Source of the DNA: Lentzea sp. NEAU-D7
GTDB lineage: Bacteria; Actinomycetota; Actinomycetes; Mycobacteriales; Pseudonocardiaceae
NCBI RefSeq assembly: GCF_026242055.1
Contig: NZ_JAPJDL010000025.1
Span: forward strand, 1 to 64,000
Direction: 5' to 3'
DNA length: 64,000 nt
The notes below the pieces were generated by a model, which saw only the letters and a program-made list of their open reading frames with translations, searched no databases and had not been told where the DNA came from. A program made the position numbers and the translations under genes. Position 1 is the stretch's first letter. Every line of letters begins with the position of its first letter. Below, in pieces: positions 15,889-24,253 of this stretch.

Positions 15889-18800
15889 GTGATCCTGCTG
15901 CTGTCGACCTCCGACACCGACCTGCTGTCGGCGCGTGCGAGCGGAGCCGAGTACCGGCTCGGCAACCCCGCCCGGCTCACCGTCGACGACCTGCCCGCGC
16001 TGGTGGACGGCGTCGACCTCGTCCTCGTGCGCATCCTCGGCGGCCGCCGGATGTGGGAGGAGGGCCTCGACTGGCTGCTGGCCGGCGGGCTGCCCGTCGT
16101 GGTGCTCGGCGGTGAGCAGCAGCCCGACGCGGCGCTGATGGAGCTGTCGACGGTGCCCGGTGGTGTGTGCGCCGAGGCGCACCTGTACCTCGCCCACGGC
16201 GGTCCGGCGAACCTCACCGAGCTGCACAAGTTCCTGTCCGACACCGTGCTGCTGACCGGCCACGGCTTCGAGGCCCCCGCCGCCACGCCCTCGTGGGGCG
16301 TGCTGGAACGGGAGACCCGGCCGGAGGAGGGCCCGACGGTCGCGGTGCTCTACTACCGCGCGCACCACGTCGCCGGGAACACGGCGTTCGTGCACGCCCT
16401 GTGCGACGCGATCGAGGCCAAGGGCGGCAGGCCGCTGCCGGTCTACTGCTCCTCGCTGCGCACCGCCGAACCCGAGCTGCTCGACACGCTGCGCCAGGCC
16501 GACGCGCTGGTCGTGACGGTGCTCGCGGCCGGCGGCACGAACCCCGCCAAGGCGTCCGCCGGTGGCGACGACGACGCGTGGGACGTCGGTGCGCTGGCCG
16601 AGCTCGACGTGCCGATCCTGCAGGGCCTGTGCCTCACGTCGAGCCGCGAGTCGTGGGACTCCAACGACGACGGACTGTCTCCTTTGGACACCGCGACCCA
16701 GGTCGCGATCCCCGAGTTCGACGGCCGGATCATCACGGTTCCGTTCTCCTTCAAGGAGATCGACTCCGACGGCCTCACGGTCTACGTCGCCGACCCGGAA
16801 CGCGCGCTGCGCGTCGCGGGCATCGCGGTCCGGCACGGCCGCCTGCGCCACATCCCGGTCGCCGACCGCAAGGTCGTCGTGATGCTGTCGGCGTACCCGA
16901 CGAAGCACTCCCGCATCGGCAACGCGGTCGGGCTCGACACGCCCGCGTCGACCGTCCGGCTGCTCAAGGCCATGCAGGAGCACGGTTACGACATCGGTGA
17001 CGAGCTGCCGGGCGTGCAGGAGCTCGACGGCGACAAGCTGATCCACGCGCTGATCGCCGCCGGCGGCCAGGACGCGGACTGGCTGACGCAGGAGCAGTTC
17101 GAGAGCAACCCGATCCGCATCGCCGCGGCCGACTACCGCGAGTTCCACGAGACGCTGCCCGAGGAGTTCCGCGAGTCGATGCGCGAGCACTGGGGCGAGG
17201 CGCCGGGCTCGTTGTTCGTCGACTTCTCGAAGTCGAAGGACGGCGAGATCGTGCTGGCCGCGCTGCGGTCCGGCAACGTCGCGGTGATCGTCCAGCCGCC
17301 GCGCGGGTTCGGCGAGAACCCGATCGCGATCTACCACGACCCGGACCTGCCGCCGTCGCACCACTACCTCGCGGCGTACCGGTGGATCGAGTCGAACTTC
17401 GGCGCCGACGCCGTCGTGCACGTCGGCAAGCACGGCAACCTGGAGTGGTTGCCGGGCAAGACGGTCGGCATGTCGGCGTCCTGCGGCACGGACGCGGCGC
17501 TCGGCGACCTGCCGCTGATCTACCCGTTCCTCGTCAACGACCCCGGCGAGGGCACGCAGGCCAAGCGGCGCGCGCACGCCACGCTGGTCGACCACCTCGT
17601 GCCGCCGATGGCCCGAGCCGACAGCTACGGCGACATCGCGCGCCTGGAGCAGTTGCTGGACGAGTACGGGAACATCTCCGCGATGGACCCGGCCAAGGTG
17701 CCGGCGATCCGCGCGCAGATCTGGACGCTGATCAAGGCCGCGAAGCTCGACCACGACCTGGGGCTCGAAGACCGGCCCCACGACGCGGAGTTCGACGAGT
17801 TCATCCTGCACGTCGACGGCTGGCTGTGCGAGGTCAAGGACGTCCAGATCCGCGACGGCCTGCACGTCCTCGGCGAGGCGCCGACCGGCAGCGTCCGCGT
17901 GAACCTCGTGCTGGCGATGCTGCAGGCACGGCAGATGTGGGGCGGTCAGGTCGCCGCGCTGCCCGGTCTGCGCGAGGCCCTCGGGCTCACGACCACGGGC
18001 CGCGAGGACGTCGACGCCGTGGAGGAACAGGCGCGCGCACTAGTCCAGGCGATGGAGGACGCGCGCTGGGACCGTTCCGCCGCGGCGGGTCTGCACGAGT
18101 CCGAGGACGTGCGGAGGATCCTGGAGTTCGCGGCCGACGAGGTCGTGCCCCGGCTCGCGCGCACCACGGACGAGATGACGAACGTCCTGCACGCGCTGGA
18201 CGGCGGCTACGTCCCGGCCGGCCCGTCCGGCTCCCCGTTGCGCGGCCTGGTGAACGTGCTGCCGACCGGCCGCAACTTCTACTCGGTCGACCCGAAGGCC
18301 ATCCCGTCGCGCCTGGCGTGGGAGACCGGCCAGGCGATGGCCGACTCGCTGCTGGAGCGCTACCGCTCCGAGAACGACGGCGAGTGGCCGCCGTCGGTCG
18401 GCCTGTCGGTCTGGGGCACGTCCGCGATGCGCACCGCCGGTGACGACATCGCCGAGGTGTACTCGCTGCTCGGCGTCCGGCCGGTGTGGGACGACCAGTC
18501 CCGCCGCGTCACCGGCCTCGAAGTGGTCCCGCTGGAGGAGCTGGGGCGGCCGCGCGTCGACGTGACGGTCCGGATCTCCGGCTTCTTCCGCGATGCCTTC
18601 CCGCACGTCGTGTCCATGCTGGACGACGCCGTGCAGCTGGTGGCCGCGCTGGACGAGCCCGCGGAGCACAACTTCGTGCGGGCGCACATGCTCAAGGACC
18701 TGGAGGAGCACGGCGACCAGCGCCGCGCCACGCTGCGCGTCTTCGGTTCCAAGCCGGGCGCGTACGGCGCGGGCGTGCTGCCGCTGATCGACAGCCGCAA

Positions 18801-19455
18801 CTGGCGCGACTCGTCCGACATCGCCGAGGTCTACGCGGTGTGGGGCGGCTACGCGTACGGCCGCGGCGTCGACGGTGTGGCGGCACGGGCGGACATGGAG
18901 TCGGCGTACCGGCGGATCGTGGTGGCGGCCAAGAACATCGACACCCGCGAGCACGACATCGCCGACTCGGACGACTACTTCCAGTACCACGGCGGCATGG
19001 TCACGATGGTGAAGGCGTTGACGGGCAAGGCACCCGCCGCGTACGTCGGTGACAGCACGCGTCCCGAGGCCGTCCGCACGCGCACGCTGACCGAGGAGAC
19101 CTCGCGGATCTTCCGCGCCCGCGTGGTGAACCCGCGCTGGATCGGCGCGATGCGCAACCACGGGTACAAGGGTGCGTTCGAGCTGCAGGCGACGGTCGAG
19201 TACCTGTTCGGCTACGACGCCACGACCGGCGTCGTCGCGGACTGGATGTACGAGAAGCTGACCGAGAGCTACGTGCTCGACCCGGAGACCCGGAAGTTCC
19301 TGCAGACGTCGAACCCGTGGGCGTTGCACGGTATCGCCGAGCGTCTGCTGGAGGCGGCCGAGCGCAAGATGTGGGAGCACCCGGAGGAGTCCACTTTGGA
19401 CGCGCTGCGGGCGGCCTACCTGGAGACCGAGGGCGACCTCGAGGACGGCGCCTGA
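15889..19455 (+). CDS. cobN: cobaltochelatase subunit CobN
   Basis: A 1188-residue large subunit of the aerobic cobaltochelatase, which inserts cobalt into hydrogenobyrinate a,c-diamide together with CobS/CobT or ChlI/ChlD-type ATPase subunits (not in this window). Family segments include VLYYRAHHVAGNTAF, YPTKHSRIGNAVGLDTP, VHVGKHGNLEWLPGK, SVDPKAIPS and GDDIAEVYSLLGVRPVW. The GTG start lies 6 bases after a GAGGGATGGAG ribosome binding site directly downstream of the riboswitch. The apparent open frame upstream of 15889 crosses the riboswitch and is not coding. The 3' end overlaps a convergent gene by 40 bases. Confidence 0.96.
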   Translation: MILLLSTSDTDLLSARASGAEYRLGNPARLTVDDLPALVDGVDLVLVRILGGRRMWEEGLDWLLAGGLPVVVLGGEQQPDAALMELSTVPGGVCAEAHLYLAHGGPANLTELHKFLSDTVLLTGHGFEAPAATPSWGVLERETRPEEGPTVAVLYYRAHHVAGNTAFVHALCDAIEAKGGRPLPVYCSSLRTAEPELLDTLRQADALVVTVLAAGGTNPAKASAGGDDDAWDVGALAELDVPILQGLCLTSSRESWDSNDDGLSPLDTATQVAIPEFDGRIITVPFSFKEIDSDGLTVYVADPERALRVAGIAVRHGRLRHIPVADRKVVVMLSAYPTKHSRIGNAVGLDTPASTVRLLKAMQEHGYDIGDELPGVQELDGDKLIHALIAAGGQDADWLTQEQFESNPIRIAAADYREFHETLPEEFRESMREHWGEAPGSLFVDFSKSKDGEIVLAALRSGNVAVIVQPPRGFGENPIAIYHDPDLPPSHHYLAAYRWIESNFGADAVVHVGKHGNLEWLPGKTVGMSASCGTDAALGDLPLIYPFLVNDPGEGTQAKRRAHATLVDHLVPPMARADSYGDIARLEQLLDEYGNISAMDPAKVPAIRAQIWTLIKAAKLDHDLGLEDRPHDAEFDEFILHVDGWLCEVKDVQIRDGLHVLGEAPTGSVRVNLVLAMLQARQMWGGQVAALPGLREALGLTTTGREDVDAVEEQARALVQAMEDARWDRSAAAGLHESEDVRRILEFAADEVVPRLARTTDEMTNVLHALDGGYVPAGPSGSPLRGLVNVLPTGRNFYSVDPKAIPSRLAWETGQAMADSLLERYRSENDGEWPPSVGLSVWGTSAMRTAGDDIAEVYSLLGVRPVWDDQSRRVTGLEVVPLEELGRPRVDVTVRISGFFRDAFPHVVSMLDDAVQLVAALDEPAEHNFVRAHMLKDLEEHGDQRRATLRVFGSKPGAYGAGVLPLIDSRNWRDSSDIAEVYAVWGGYAYGRGVDGVAARADMESAYRRIVVAAKNIDTREHDIADSDDYFQYHGGMVTMVKALTGKAPAAYVGDSTRPEAVRTRTLTEETSRIFRARVVNPRWIGAMRNHGYKGAFELQATVEYLFGYDATTGVVADWMYEKLTESYVLDPETRKFLQTSNPWALHGIAERLLEAAERKMWEHPEESTLDALRAAYLETEGDLEDGA

Positions 19456-20093
19456 TCGATCCGGACGCAGCAGTGACCCGGTGACGGGTCGAGGCGGGCG
19501 GACGCACCGCTCGCCTCGATCCCGTCCAGCAGCCCGCTGACCAGGCAGAGGTTCATGCCGCACACCAGCTGCGTGTGCCGGTGCGCCAGGCTGTGGAACG
19601 GGCAGTTGCCCAGCAGGATCGTCCCGTCGGCCTCTCGCGGTTCGAAACCGAAGTCCGCCAACGTCTCGGTCACGCCGCCCGAGGCCTGCGCCGCCAGGTC
19701 CGCTCCCCACTCGTAGGCGCGGCGGTGGAGGATCTCGCGGGCCGGTTCGCCCGTGCTCTCGGCCTCCACCAGCGCGTCCGTGAGCAGATGGCTCGCGGCC
19801 TCGTAGCGGCGGTCGGGCAGCGACACCTCGATCTGCTCCTTCGAACGCCGGTAGAGCTTCGCCGGGCGACCGGCCCCGGGCCCGCTGCGGCCGGTCCGCC
19901 GCTGGTGCACCACTGTGAGAAGGCCCATGTCGACCAGCTTGTCGAGGTGGAACGCAGCCGTCGTCCGAGGCAGCTCGACCGCCTGCGCCGCCTCGTCCTT
20001 GCTGATGGGAGCGGTTTGGCGCACCACGAAGTCGTAGAGCCTGCGGCGGTTCGGTTCGTCGAGGGCCGCTACGGCGGCGACGGGGTCGGCCAT
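19416..20093 (-). CDS. ArsR-like HTH regulator with cysteine-rich C-terminal domain
   Basis: A 225-residue regulator. Residues about 8-75 form a winged HTH (LDEPNRRRLYDFVV, then RTTAAFHLDKLVDMGLL). The C-terminal part holds NCPFHSLAHRHTQLVCGMNLC and PGHCCVRI, a set of Cys and His like that of SufR-type iron-sulfur or metal-sensing regulators. It could sense a metal, a cluster or a cofactor. It lies between cobN (convergent) and folE (divergent, 54 bases apart). TAGTTT lies 6 bases before its ATG, suggesting a leaderless transcript. Its ligand is unknown. Confidence 0.82.
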   Translation of the reverse strand: MADPVAAVAALDEPNRRRLYDFVVRQTAPISKDEAAQAVELPRTTAAFHLDKLVDMGLLTVVHQRRTGRSGPGAGRPAKLYRRSKEQIEVSLPDRRYEAASHLLTDALVEAESTGEPAREILHRRAYEWGADLAAQASGGVTETLADFGFEPREADGTILLGNCPFHSLAHRHTQLVCGMNLCLVSGLLDGIEASGASARLDPSPGHCCVRIDQAPSSRSPSVSR

Positions 20094-20147
20094 CTCTAAA
20101 AACTACTCCTGTTGACTAAATTCGGCCAGCGACTCTACCGTGGCGGC
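20094..20147. promoter_or_regulatory. divergent leaderless promoters for the HTH regulator and folE
   Basis: Forward: TTGACT (20112-20117), 18-bp spacer, TACCGT (20136-20141), then 6 bases to the folE ATG. Reverse: TAGTTT ends 6 bases before the regulator ATG. Both transcripts would be leaderless and the two promoters share 54 bp, so the regulator can plausibly control both. Confidence 0.6.
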
Positions 20148-20696
20148 ATGGACGTCGAAGCGGCACAGCAGGCGGTCGCGGACCTGCTCAAGGCGCTGGG
20201 CAAGGACCCGTACTCGGTGCATCTCGCCGACACCCCGCGCCGCGTCGCCGAGGCCTACGCGGAGATGCTGACGCCGCGCGCCTTCACCATGACGACGTTC
20301 CCCAACGACGAGGGCTACGACGAGCTCGTGCTGGCGCGCAGCATCCCCGTGCAGTCGTTGTGCGAGCACCACATGCTGCCGTTCCACGGTGTCGCGCACG
20401 TCGGATACCTGCCGGGGGAACGGATCCTGGGCCTGTCGAAGCTCGCGCGCGTCGTGGAGATGTTCGCGCGCGACCTCCAGGTGCAGGAACGGCTCACCAA
20501 GCAGGTCGCCGACTGGCTGCAGGACCAGTTGCGGCCCTTGGGCGTCGGTGTCGTGATCGAGGCCGAACACCAGTGCATGGCGCTCAGGGGCGTGCGGGTC
20601 AGCGGGTCCCGCACGGTCACGTCGGCGTTGAAGGGCGTGCTGCGGGAGGATCCCGCGTCACGTCAGGAGTTCTTCACCCTCGTTCACGCGGCCTGA
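20148..20696 (+). CDS. folE: GTP cyclohydrolase I
   Basis: A 182-residue FolE enzyme converting GTP to 7,8-dihydroneopterin triphosphate, the first step of folate or pterin synthesis. Zinc ligands are seen in LCEHHMLPFHG and EHQCM; further family motifs are GLSKLARVVEMFARD, RLTKQVADWL and RGVRVSGSRTVTSA. Its length is typical. It may be a second FolE copy, since the main one usually sits near ftsH/folP, but that cannot be checked here. The ATG start is placed by the promoter pattern. Confidence 0.95.
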   Translation: MDVEAAQQAVADLLKALGKDPYSVHLADTPRRVAEAYAEMLTPRAFTMTTFPNDEGYDELVLARSIPVQSLCEHHMLPFHGVAHVGYLPGERILGLSKLARVVEMFARDLQVQERLTKQVADWLQDQLRPLGVGVVIEAEHQCMALRGVRVSGSRTVTSALKGVLREDPASRQEFFTLVHAA

Positions 20697-21199
20697 ACGG
20701 GCCCGAACACGTAGGAGCCCGCGGCGGCGGCGTTGTCGCCCGCCCAGAACTCGGCCCACAGCGCGGCGAACTCGGCCCGCGACAACCTGCCGTCACCGTC
20801 GGAGTCCAGCAGGGCGAAGTCTGTCGCGGCCTCGCGCCCGAGCCAGGCCTCGACCATCACCCGGTACTCGGCCTCGGACACGTAGTCGTCGCCGTCCGCG
20901 TCCACGGCACCGAACATCGCGTTCGCCGTCCCGAGAACCGGCTCGATGTTGTCCGGCAGCACGTCGACGACGTTCAGCACGTCGTCCAGCGTGACCCTGT
21001 CCGCGCCGCCCGCGGCGGCCTGCAGGGTCGTCCACCAGCTCAGCATCACCTGCGACAGCAACCTGTCGTCGCTGCCGCGCAGGCCGGCCCAGCGCGCGGC
21101 GAGGAGCCGGAAGTCCTCCTCCGTCAGGTATCCGTCACCGGTGACGTCCAGGGCCCCGAAGACCAGAACCACCTTGCTGCGCTGAAAGTCGCTCGCCAT
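20684..21199 (-). CDS. EF-hand calcium-binding protein
   Basis: A 171-residue cytoplasmic protein with three canonical EF-hand loops: DVTGDGYLTEED (about 18-29), DADGDDYVSEAE (about 99-110) and DSDGDGRLSRAE (about 133-144). A fourth, degenerate site near 63-75 (GGADRVTLDD) lacks the first Asp pattern. The four-hand layout resembles calerythrin-type bacterial sarcoplasmic calcium-binding proteins, probable calcium buffers or sensors. TATCGT lies 7 bases before the ATG. It overlaps folE by 13 bases at the 3' end. Confidence 0.92.
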   Translation of the reverse strand: MASDFQRSKVVLVFGALDVTGDGYLTEEDFRLLAARWAGLRGSDDRLLSQVMLSWWTTLQAAAGGADRVTLDDVLNVVDVLPDNIEPVLGTANAMFGAVDADGDDYVSEAEYRVMVEAWLGREAATDFALLDSDGDGRLSRAEFAALWAEFWAGDNAAAAGSYVFGPVQAA

Positions 21200-21254
21200 G
21201 CGCAGGACGATAGGCCGAATGCCGCAACCGCAACCATAGGCCGAACGGGTCCGA

Positions 21255-21422
21255 ACCAGTGCCGTGGTGTGAAATCTCGGCGTGCCATTTCACGCTCAGC
21301 AGGACACCTCGCGGCACCGCCCCCACGCCCCCATACATCCAGTACGAGGACGTGGGGGCGGCACCACGATGCGCCCGTCTGACCGCGAAATGGCCGGCGA
21401 GATCTCACACCACGGCACTAGT
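21255..21422. repeat. 168-bp imperfect palindrome (MITE-like or attenuator element)
   Basis: Two arms of about 78 bases are inverted copies. The outer part AGTGCCGTGGTGTGA (from 21258) recurs inverted at the far end (21405-21419), and the inner GCCCCCACG near 21319-21327 recurs inverted near 21351-21359. The centre is near 21338. The element lies between two reverse-strand genes and supplies the stop codon of the downstream-most LAL gene. It could be a miniature inverted-repeat element or a very long transcript hairpin. No clear target duplication was seen. Confidence 0.75.
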
Positions 21423-23973
21423 CCACGAACAGGGCATCGGCGAGCTGCAAACGGCCGGACACCCCCAACTTGCGGTAGATCCCCGAGAGCGCGCCCTCGA
21501 CCGCGGAAGGGGCCATGAGCAGCGTCGATGCGATCTCGTCGTCCGAACGGCCCCGTGCCGCCAGCTCGGCGACCTGGTGCTCCGTCGGGGTGAGCGCGGT
21601 CGGCCCGGTCTGCCGCATCCGCCGAGGTCCGGCGCTCGTCGCCACCAGTTCGGAGTACGCCCGTGCGGCCATCGCGGCCGAGCCGCACTTCTGCGCCAGG
21701 TCGACGGCGTCGCGCAGGCACGTCCGCGCGAACGCCGTGTCGCCCTGGCGCCGCACCACGACGCCGAGGTCCACCAGCGCGCGTGCCAGTTCCAGGCGGC
21801 CGGGGGAGGCGCGCAGCACCCGCACGGCCTCCTCCAGCAACGTCCGCCCGGCGGCCCCCGCGGTCACCCTGCCCTCCGCGCGCAACGCCATGCCCAGCGC
21901 TCTCGGGGCGCCCCAGACGCGCGCCAGCGCCACCTCTTCCTGGGCCAGTTCGCGCGCCCGTTCGCCGTCGCCCATCGCCGCGCAGGCCAGGGCCGCTCCC
22001 GAACGCCACGACAGCGCCGCCGGGTTGCGGTACGGCCACGCGGCGCAGTGCCGTCCGGCGGCCAGGAACGCTTCCAGGGCATCGCGATCGTCGCCTCGCG
22101 CGGTCAGCACGCGGCCGCGCACGGTCAGCACGCCGCCGAACGACCACGTGCGCCGCGCCTCGTCCGTCGAGGCCTCGGCGATCACCGCGGCGGCCTCGTC
22201 GAGACGGCCCTCCTCGAGAAGGATGTCGGCGAGCAGCGCGGCGTGCCAGGTGGAGACGGCGTGCCAGCGCCGGTCCTGCCTCAGGTGGTCGGCCGCCACC
22301 TCCAGGTCCGCGCGGGCGGAGGTGAGATCTCCCTTGCGGCGCTGGACGTTCGCGCGCATCACGTTCGTCAGCGCGCGCAGCGCCGGTGCCTGCGCCCGGT
22401 CCACCTCGTCGAGCACGGCCAGCGCCTCGTCCAGCGAGTCGGCCAGGTTCAGCGTCATCGCGGACGCGAGCGAGGCGAGGACCCCGTCGGGTGAGACGAG
22501 CCCGACCGCCTCGGTGGCGCTGATGTCCCCGACCATCACGCGGTGCAGCACCCCGGCGGGGGTGTCGAGCGAGACGGCCGGCGGCACGGCCTCCTGCCAC
22601 ACCAGCCCGTGCACCACCAGATGTGCCTGTGCGACAGCGGACTCGCGCGACAGGATCGCCGGGATCTCGGCCGGGTTCCCCTCGGCGTGCAGGGCGTAGG
22701 ACAGCGCGATCGCGGACTCGGCGTCGTCCACATCGGACTGCAGCGCCTCGCGCAACCGGGCCGTCGCCCCGGGCAGGTTGCCGACCAGTTCGGCGATCCC
22801 CAGCAGCCGCAACGCCCGTGCCGGGTTCGCCACCGGCTCGCGCAACGCCCGCCACAGCAACCGCGCCGCACCGGCCGTGTCGCCGTGGTTCACCGCCTCC
22901 TGCGCGGCGCGGTCGAGCACCTCGCCCGCCCACGGTTCCAGGCCCGGCGAGGTCTCCAGCAGCTGATCGGCCACCGCGCGGTCGGAGGCGCCGTGCGACC
23001 GCAACGACCGTGCGGCCCGCAGGTGCAGTTCGGCCCGTGCCGCGGCGGGCACGTCGCCGAGCACCGCGGGCCCGGCCACGCCGAGCAGCTCGACGGCGCG
23101 GACGGCCTCGGCCAGCTCCACGGGGCTCAACCGCGTCAGTTCGGCCAGCACACCGGGGTGCGGGGACGGCCCGAGCACGGCCAGGCAGTGCGCCGCGGTC
23201 ACCACGGACGCGGAACGGCGGCGCAGCCGGGCCGCCATGATCTCGCCGGACACCTCGGCGCCGTGCCGGGCCACCCGCCAGGCGGCCTCGGCCGTCGGCG
23301 GCACCTCGTCCTCCACCAGGGCCCTGACGAGCCGGGTCACCGCCAGCGGGTTGCCGCCGGTCGCGTCGAAGCAGGCGGCCGTGAACTCGGGCGCGGCCTC
23401 GCCCAGTGCCGCCGAGACGAGCCGGCCGGTCTCGGCGGAGGTGAGGTTGTCCAGCGTCACCCGCTGGCACGAAGCCATGATCTCGCCGAACGAGGGGTCG
23501 TCGCACCGCTCGCCCAGGCCGACGGCCAGCACCACGGCGATGCGCAGCCGCCGCACCCTCAACGCCAGGTAGGCGAGCCAGCGCAGGGAAGCGGCGTCGG
23601 CCCACTGGGCGTCGTCCACGACGACGAGCAGGTCGCCGCGCGCGGCCAGCGCCGCGGCCAGCCGGTAGACGCCGTGCAGCACGGGGAAGTCGGCCGTCAT
23701 CGCGGTGAGCTGCAGCGCGCCGCTCGCCTCCGCGGGCACGAGGCCGGGGTCGACCTGGTCGAACAGCTGGGCCACGATCCCGAAGGGAAGATCGCTCTCC
23801 AACGCGCTTCCGCGCGCTCGCACGACCTGCTTGCCGGACGCCTCCCAGCGCGCGGCGAGGTCGTCCAGGGCCGCCGTCTTCCCCGTGCCGGGTGCGCCTT
23901 CCACCACCGTGGTCGTGCCCGGCGCCGCCTGATCGCTGATTCCGGCGCACCACACTTTCAGCCGGTTTTCCAA
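21418..23973 (-). CDS. LAL-type LuxR-family ATPase transcriptional regulator
   Basis: An 851-residue protein starting at a TTG with GGAGAGA 3-5 bases before it. An N-terminal AAA/STAND ATPase has Walker A EGAPGTGKTA (about 24-33) and a Walker B-like LLVVVDDAQWADAASL (about 113-128). A long alpha-helical, TPR-like middle follows, and the C-terminus is a LuxR HTH (about 785-845: LTPTEHQVAELAARGRSDDEIAS, which begins the motif). Such large regulators integrate ATP binding and a ligand signal, often activating catabolic or secondary-metabolite operons. It is divergent from a second LAL gene. The target is unknown. Confidence 0.9.
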   Translation of the reverse strand: MENRLKVWCAGISDQAAPGTTTVVEGAPGTGKTAALDDLAARWEASGKQVVRARGSALESDLPFGIVAQLFDQVDPGLVPAEASGALQLTAMTADFPVLHGVYRLAAALAARGDLLVVVDDAQWADAASLRWLAYLALRVRRLRIAVVLAVGLGERCDDPSFGEIMASCQRVTLDNLTSAETGRLVSAALGEAAPEFTAACFDATGGNPLAVTRLVRALVEDEVPPTAEAAWRVARHGAEVSGEIMAARLRRRSASVVTAAHCLAVLGPSPHPGVLAELTRLSPVELAEAVRAVELLGVAGPAVLGDVPAAARAELHLRAARSLRSHGASDRAVADQLLETSPGLEPWAGEVLDRAAQEAVNHGDTAGAARLLWRALREPVANPARALRLLGIAELVGNLPGATARLREALQSDVDDAESAIALSYALHAEGNPAEIPAILSRESAVAQAHLVVHGLVWQEAVPPAVSLDTPAGVLHRVMVGDISATEAVGLVSPDGVLASLASAMTLNLADSLDEALAVLDEVDRAQAPALRALTNVMRANVQRRKGDLTSARADLEVAADHLRQDRRWHAVSTWHAALLADILLEEGRLDEAAAVIAEASTDEARRTWSFGGVLTVRGRVLTARGDDRDALEAFLAAGRHCAAWPYRNPAALSWRSGAALACAAMGDGERARELAQEEVALARVWGAPRALGMALRAEGRVTAGAAGRTLLEEAVRVLRASPGRLELARALVDLGVVVRRQGDTAFARTCLRDAVDLAQKCGSAAMAARAYSELVATSAGPRRMRQTGPTALTPTEHQVAELAARGRSDDEIASTLLMAPSAVEGALSGIYRKLGVSGRLQLADALFVD

Positions 23974-23990
23974 GATCTCTCCACAATCCG

Positions 23991-24008
23991 CCGCTGAAAG
24001 CTCAGCGG
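23991..24008. promoter_or_regulatory. inverted repeat CCGCTGA-N4-TCAGCGG between the LAL genes
   Basis: A perfect 7-bp inverted repeat with a 4-base spacer lies 18 bases upstream of the reverse LAL start, in the 280-bp divergent region. It may be an operator, or a hairpin in the reverse 5' leader. The rest of 23974-24253 shows no other clear site. Confidence 0.4.
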
Positions 24009-24253
24009 AATTGATGCTAGGAGAAAGCGCTCCACTTGCCCAGGTAAAGCTTCCTGAGCTATGGGCGTCTCAACACGATGGCGGCCCGTATGATCCCGCG
24101 GGCTACTACTCGAATGGGTAGCGTGAAGACCGGCGACTGCGCTTCGAGGTCGTCCCGACGGCGTAGGGGGGCCGCTCGGGGCTGGTCGCGATGCTGGTCG
24201 TTGTGGTATTGCAGCGCTTGTTCTCCGCCGCCGCGGAGCGAAAGGAAGAATGG

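Noticed and set aside
21296-23986. 896-codon reverse frame overlapping the LAL gene in another frame
   Set aside because: Arg/Gly/Ala-rich translation without motifs. The frame at 21418-23973 has Walker motifs and a LuxR HTH.
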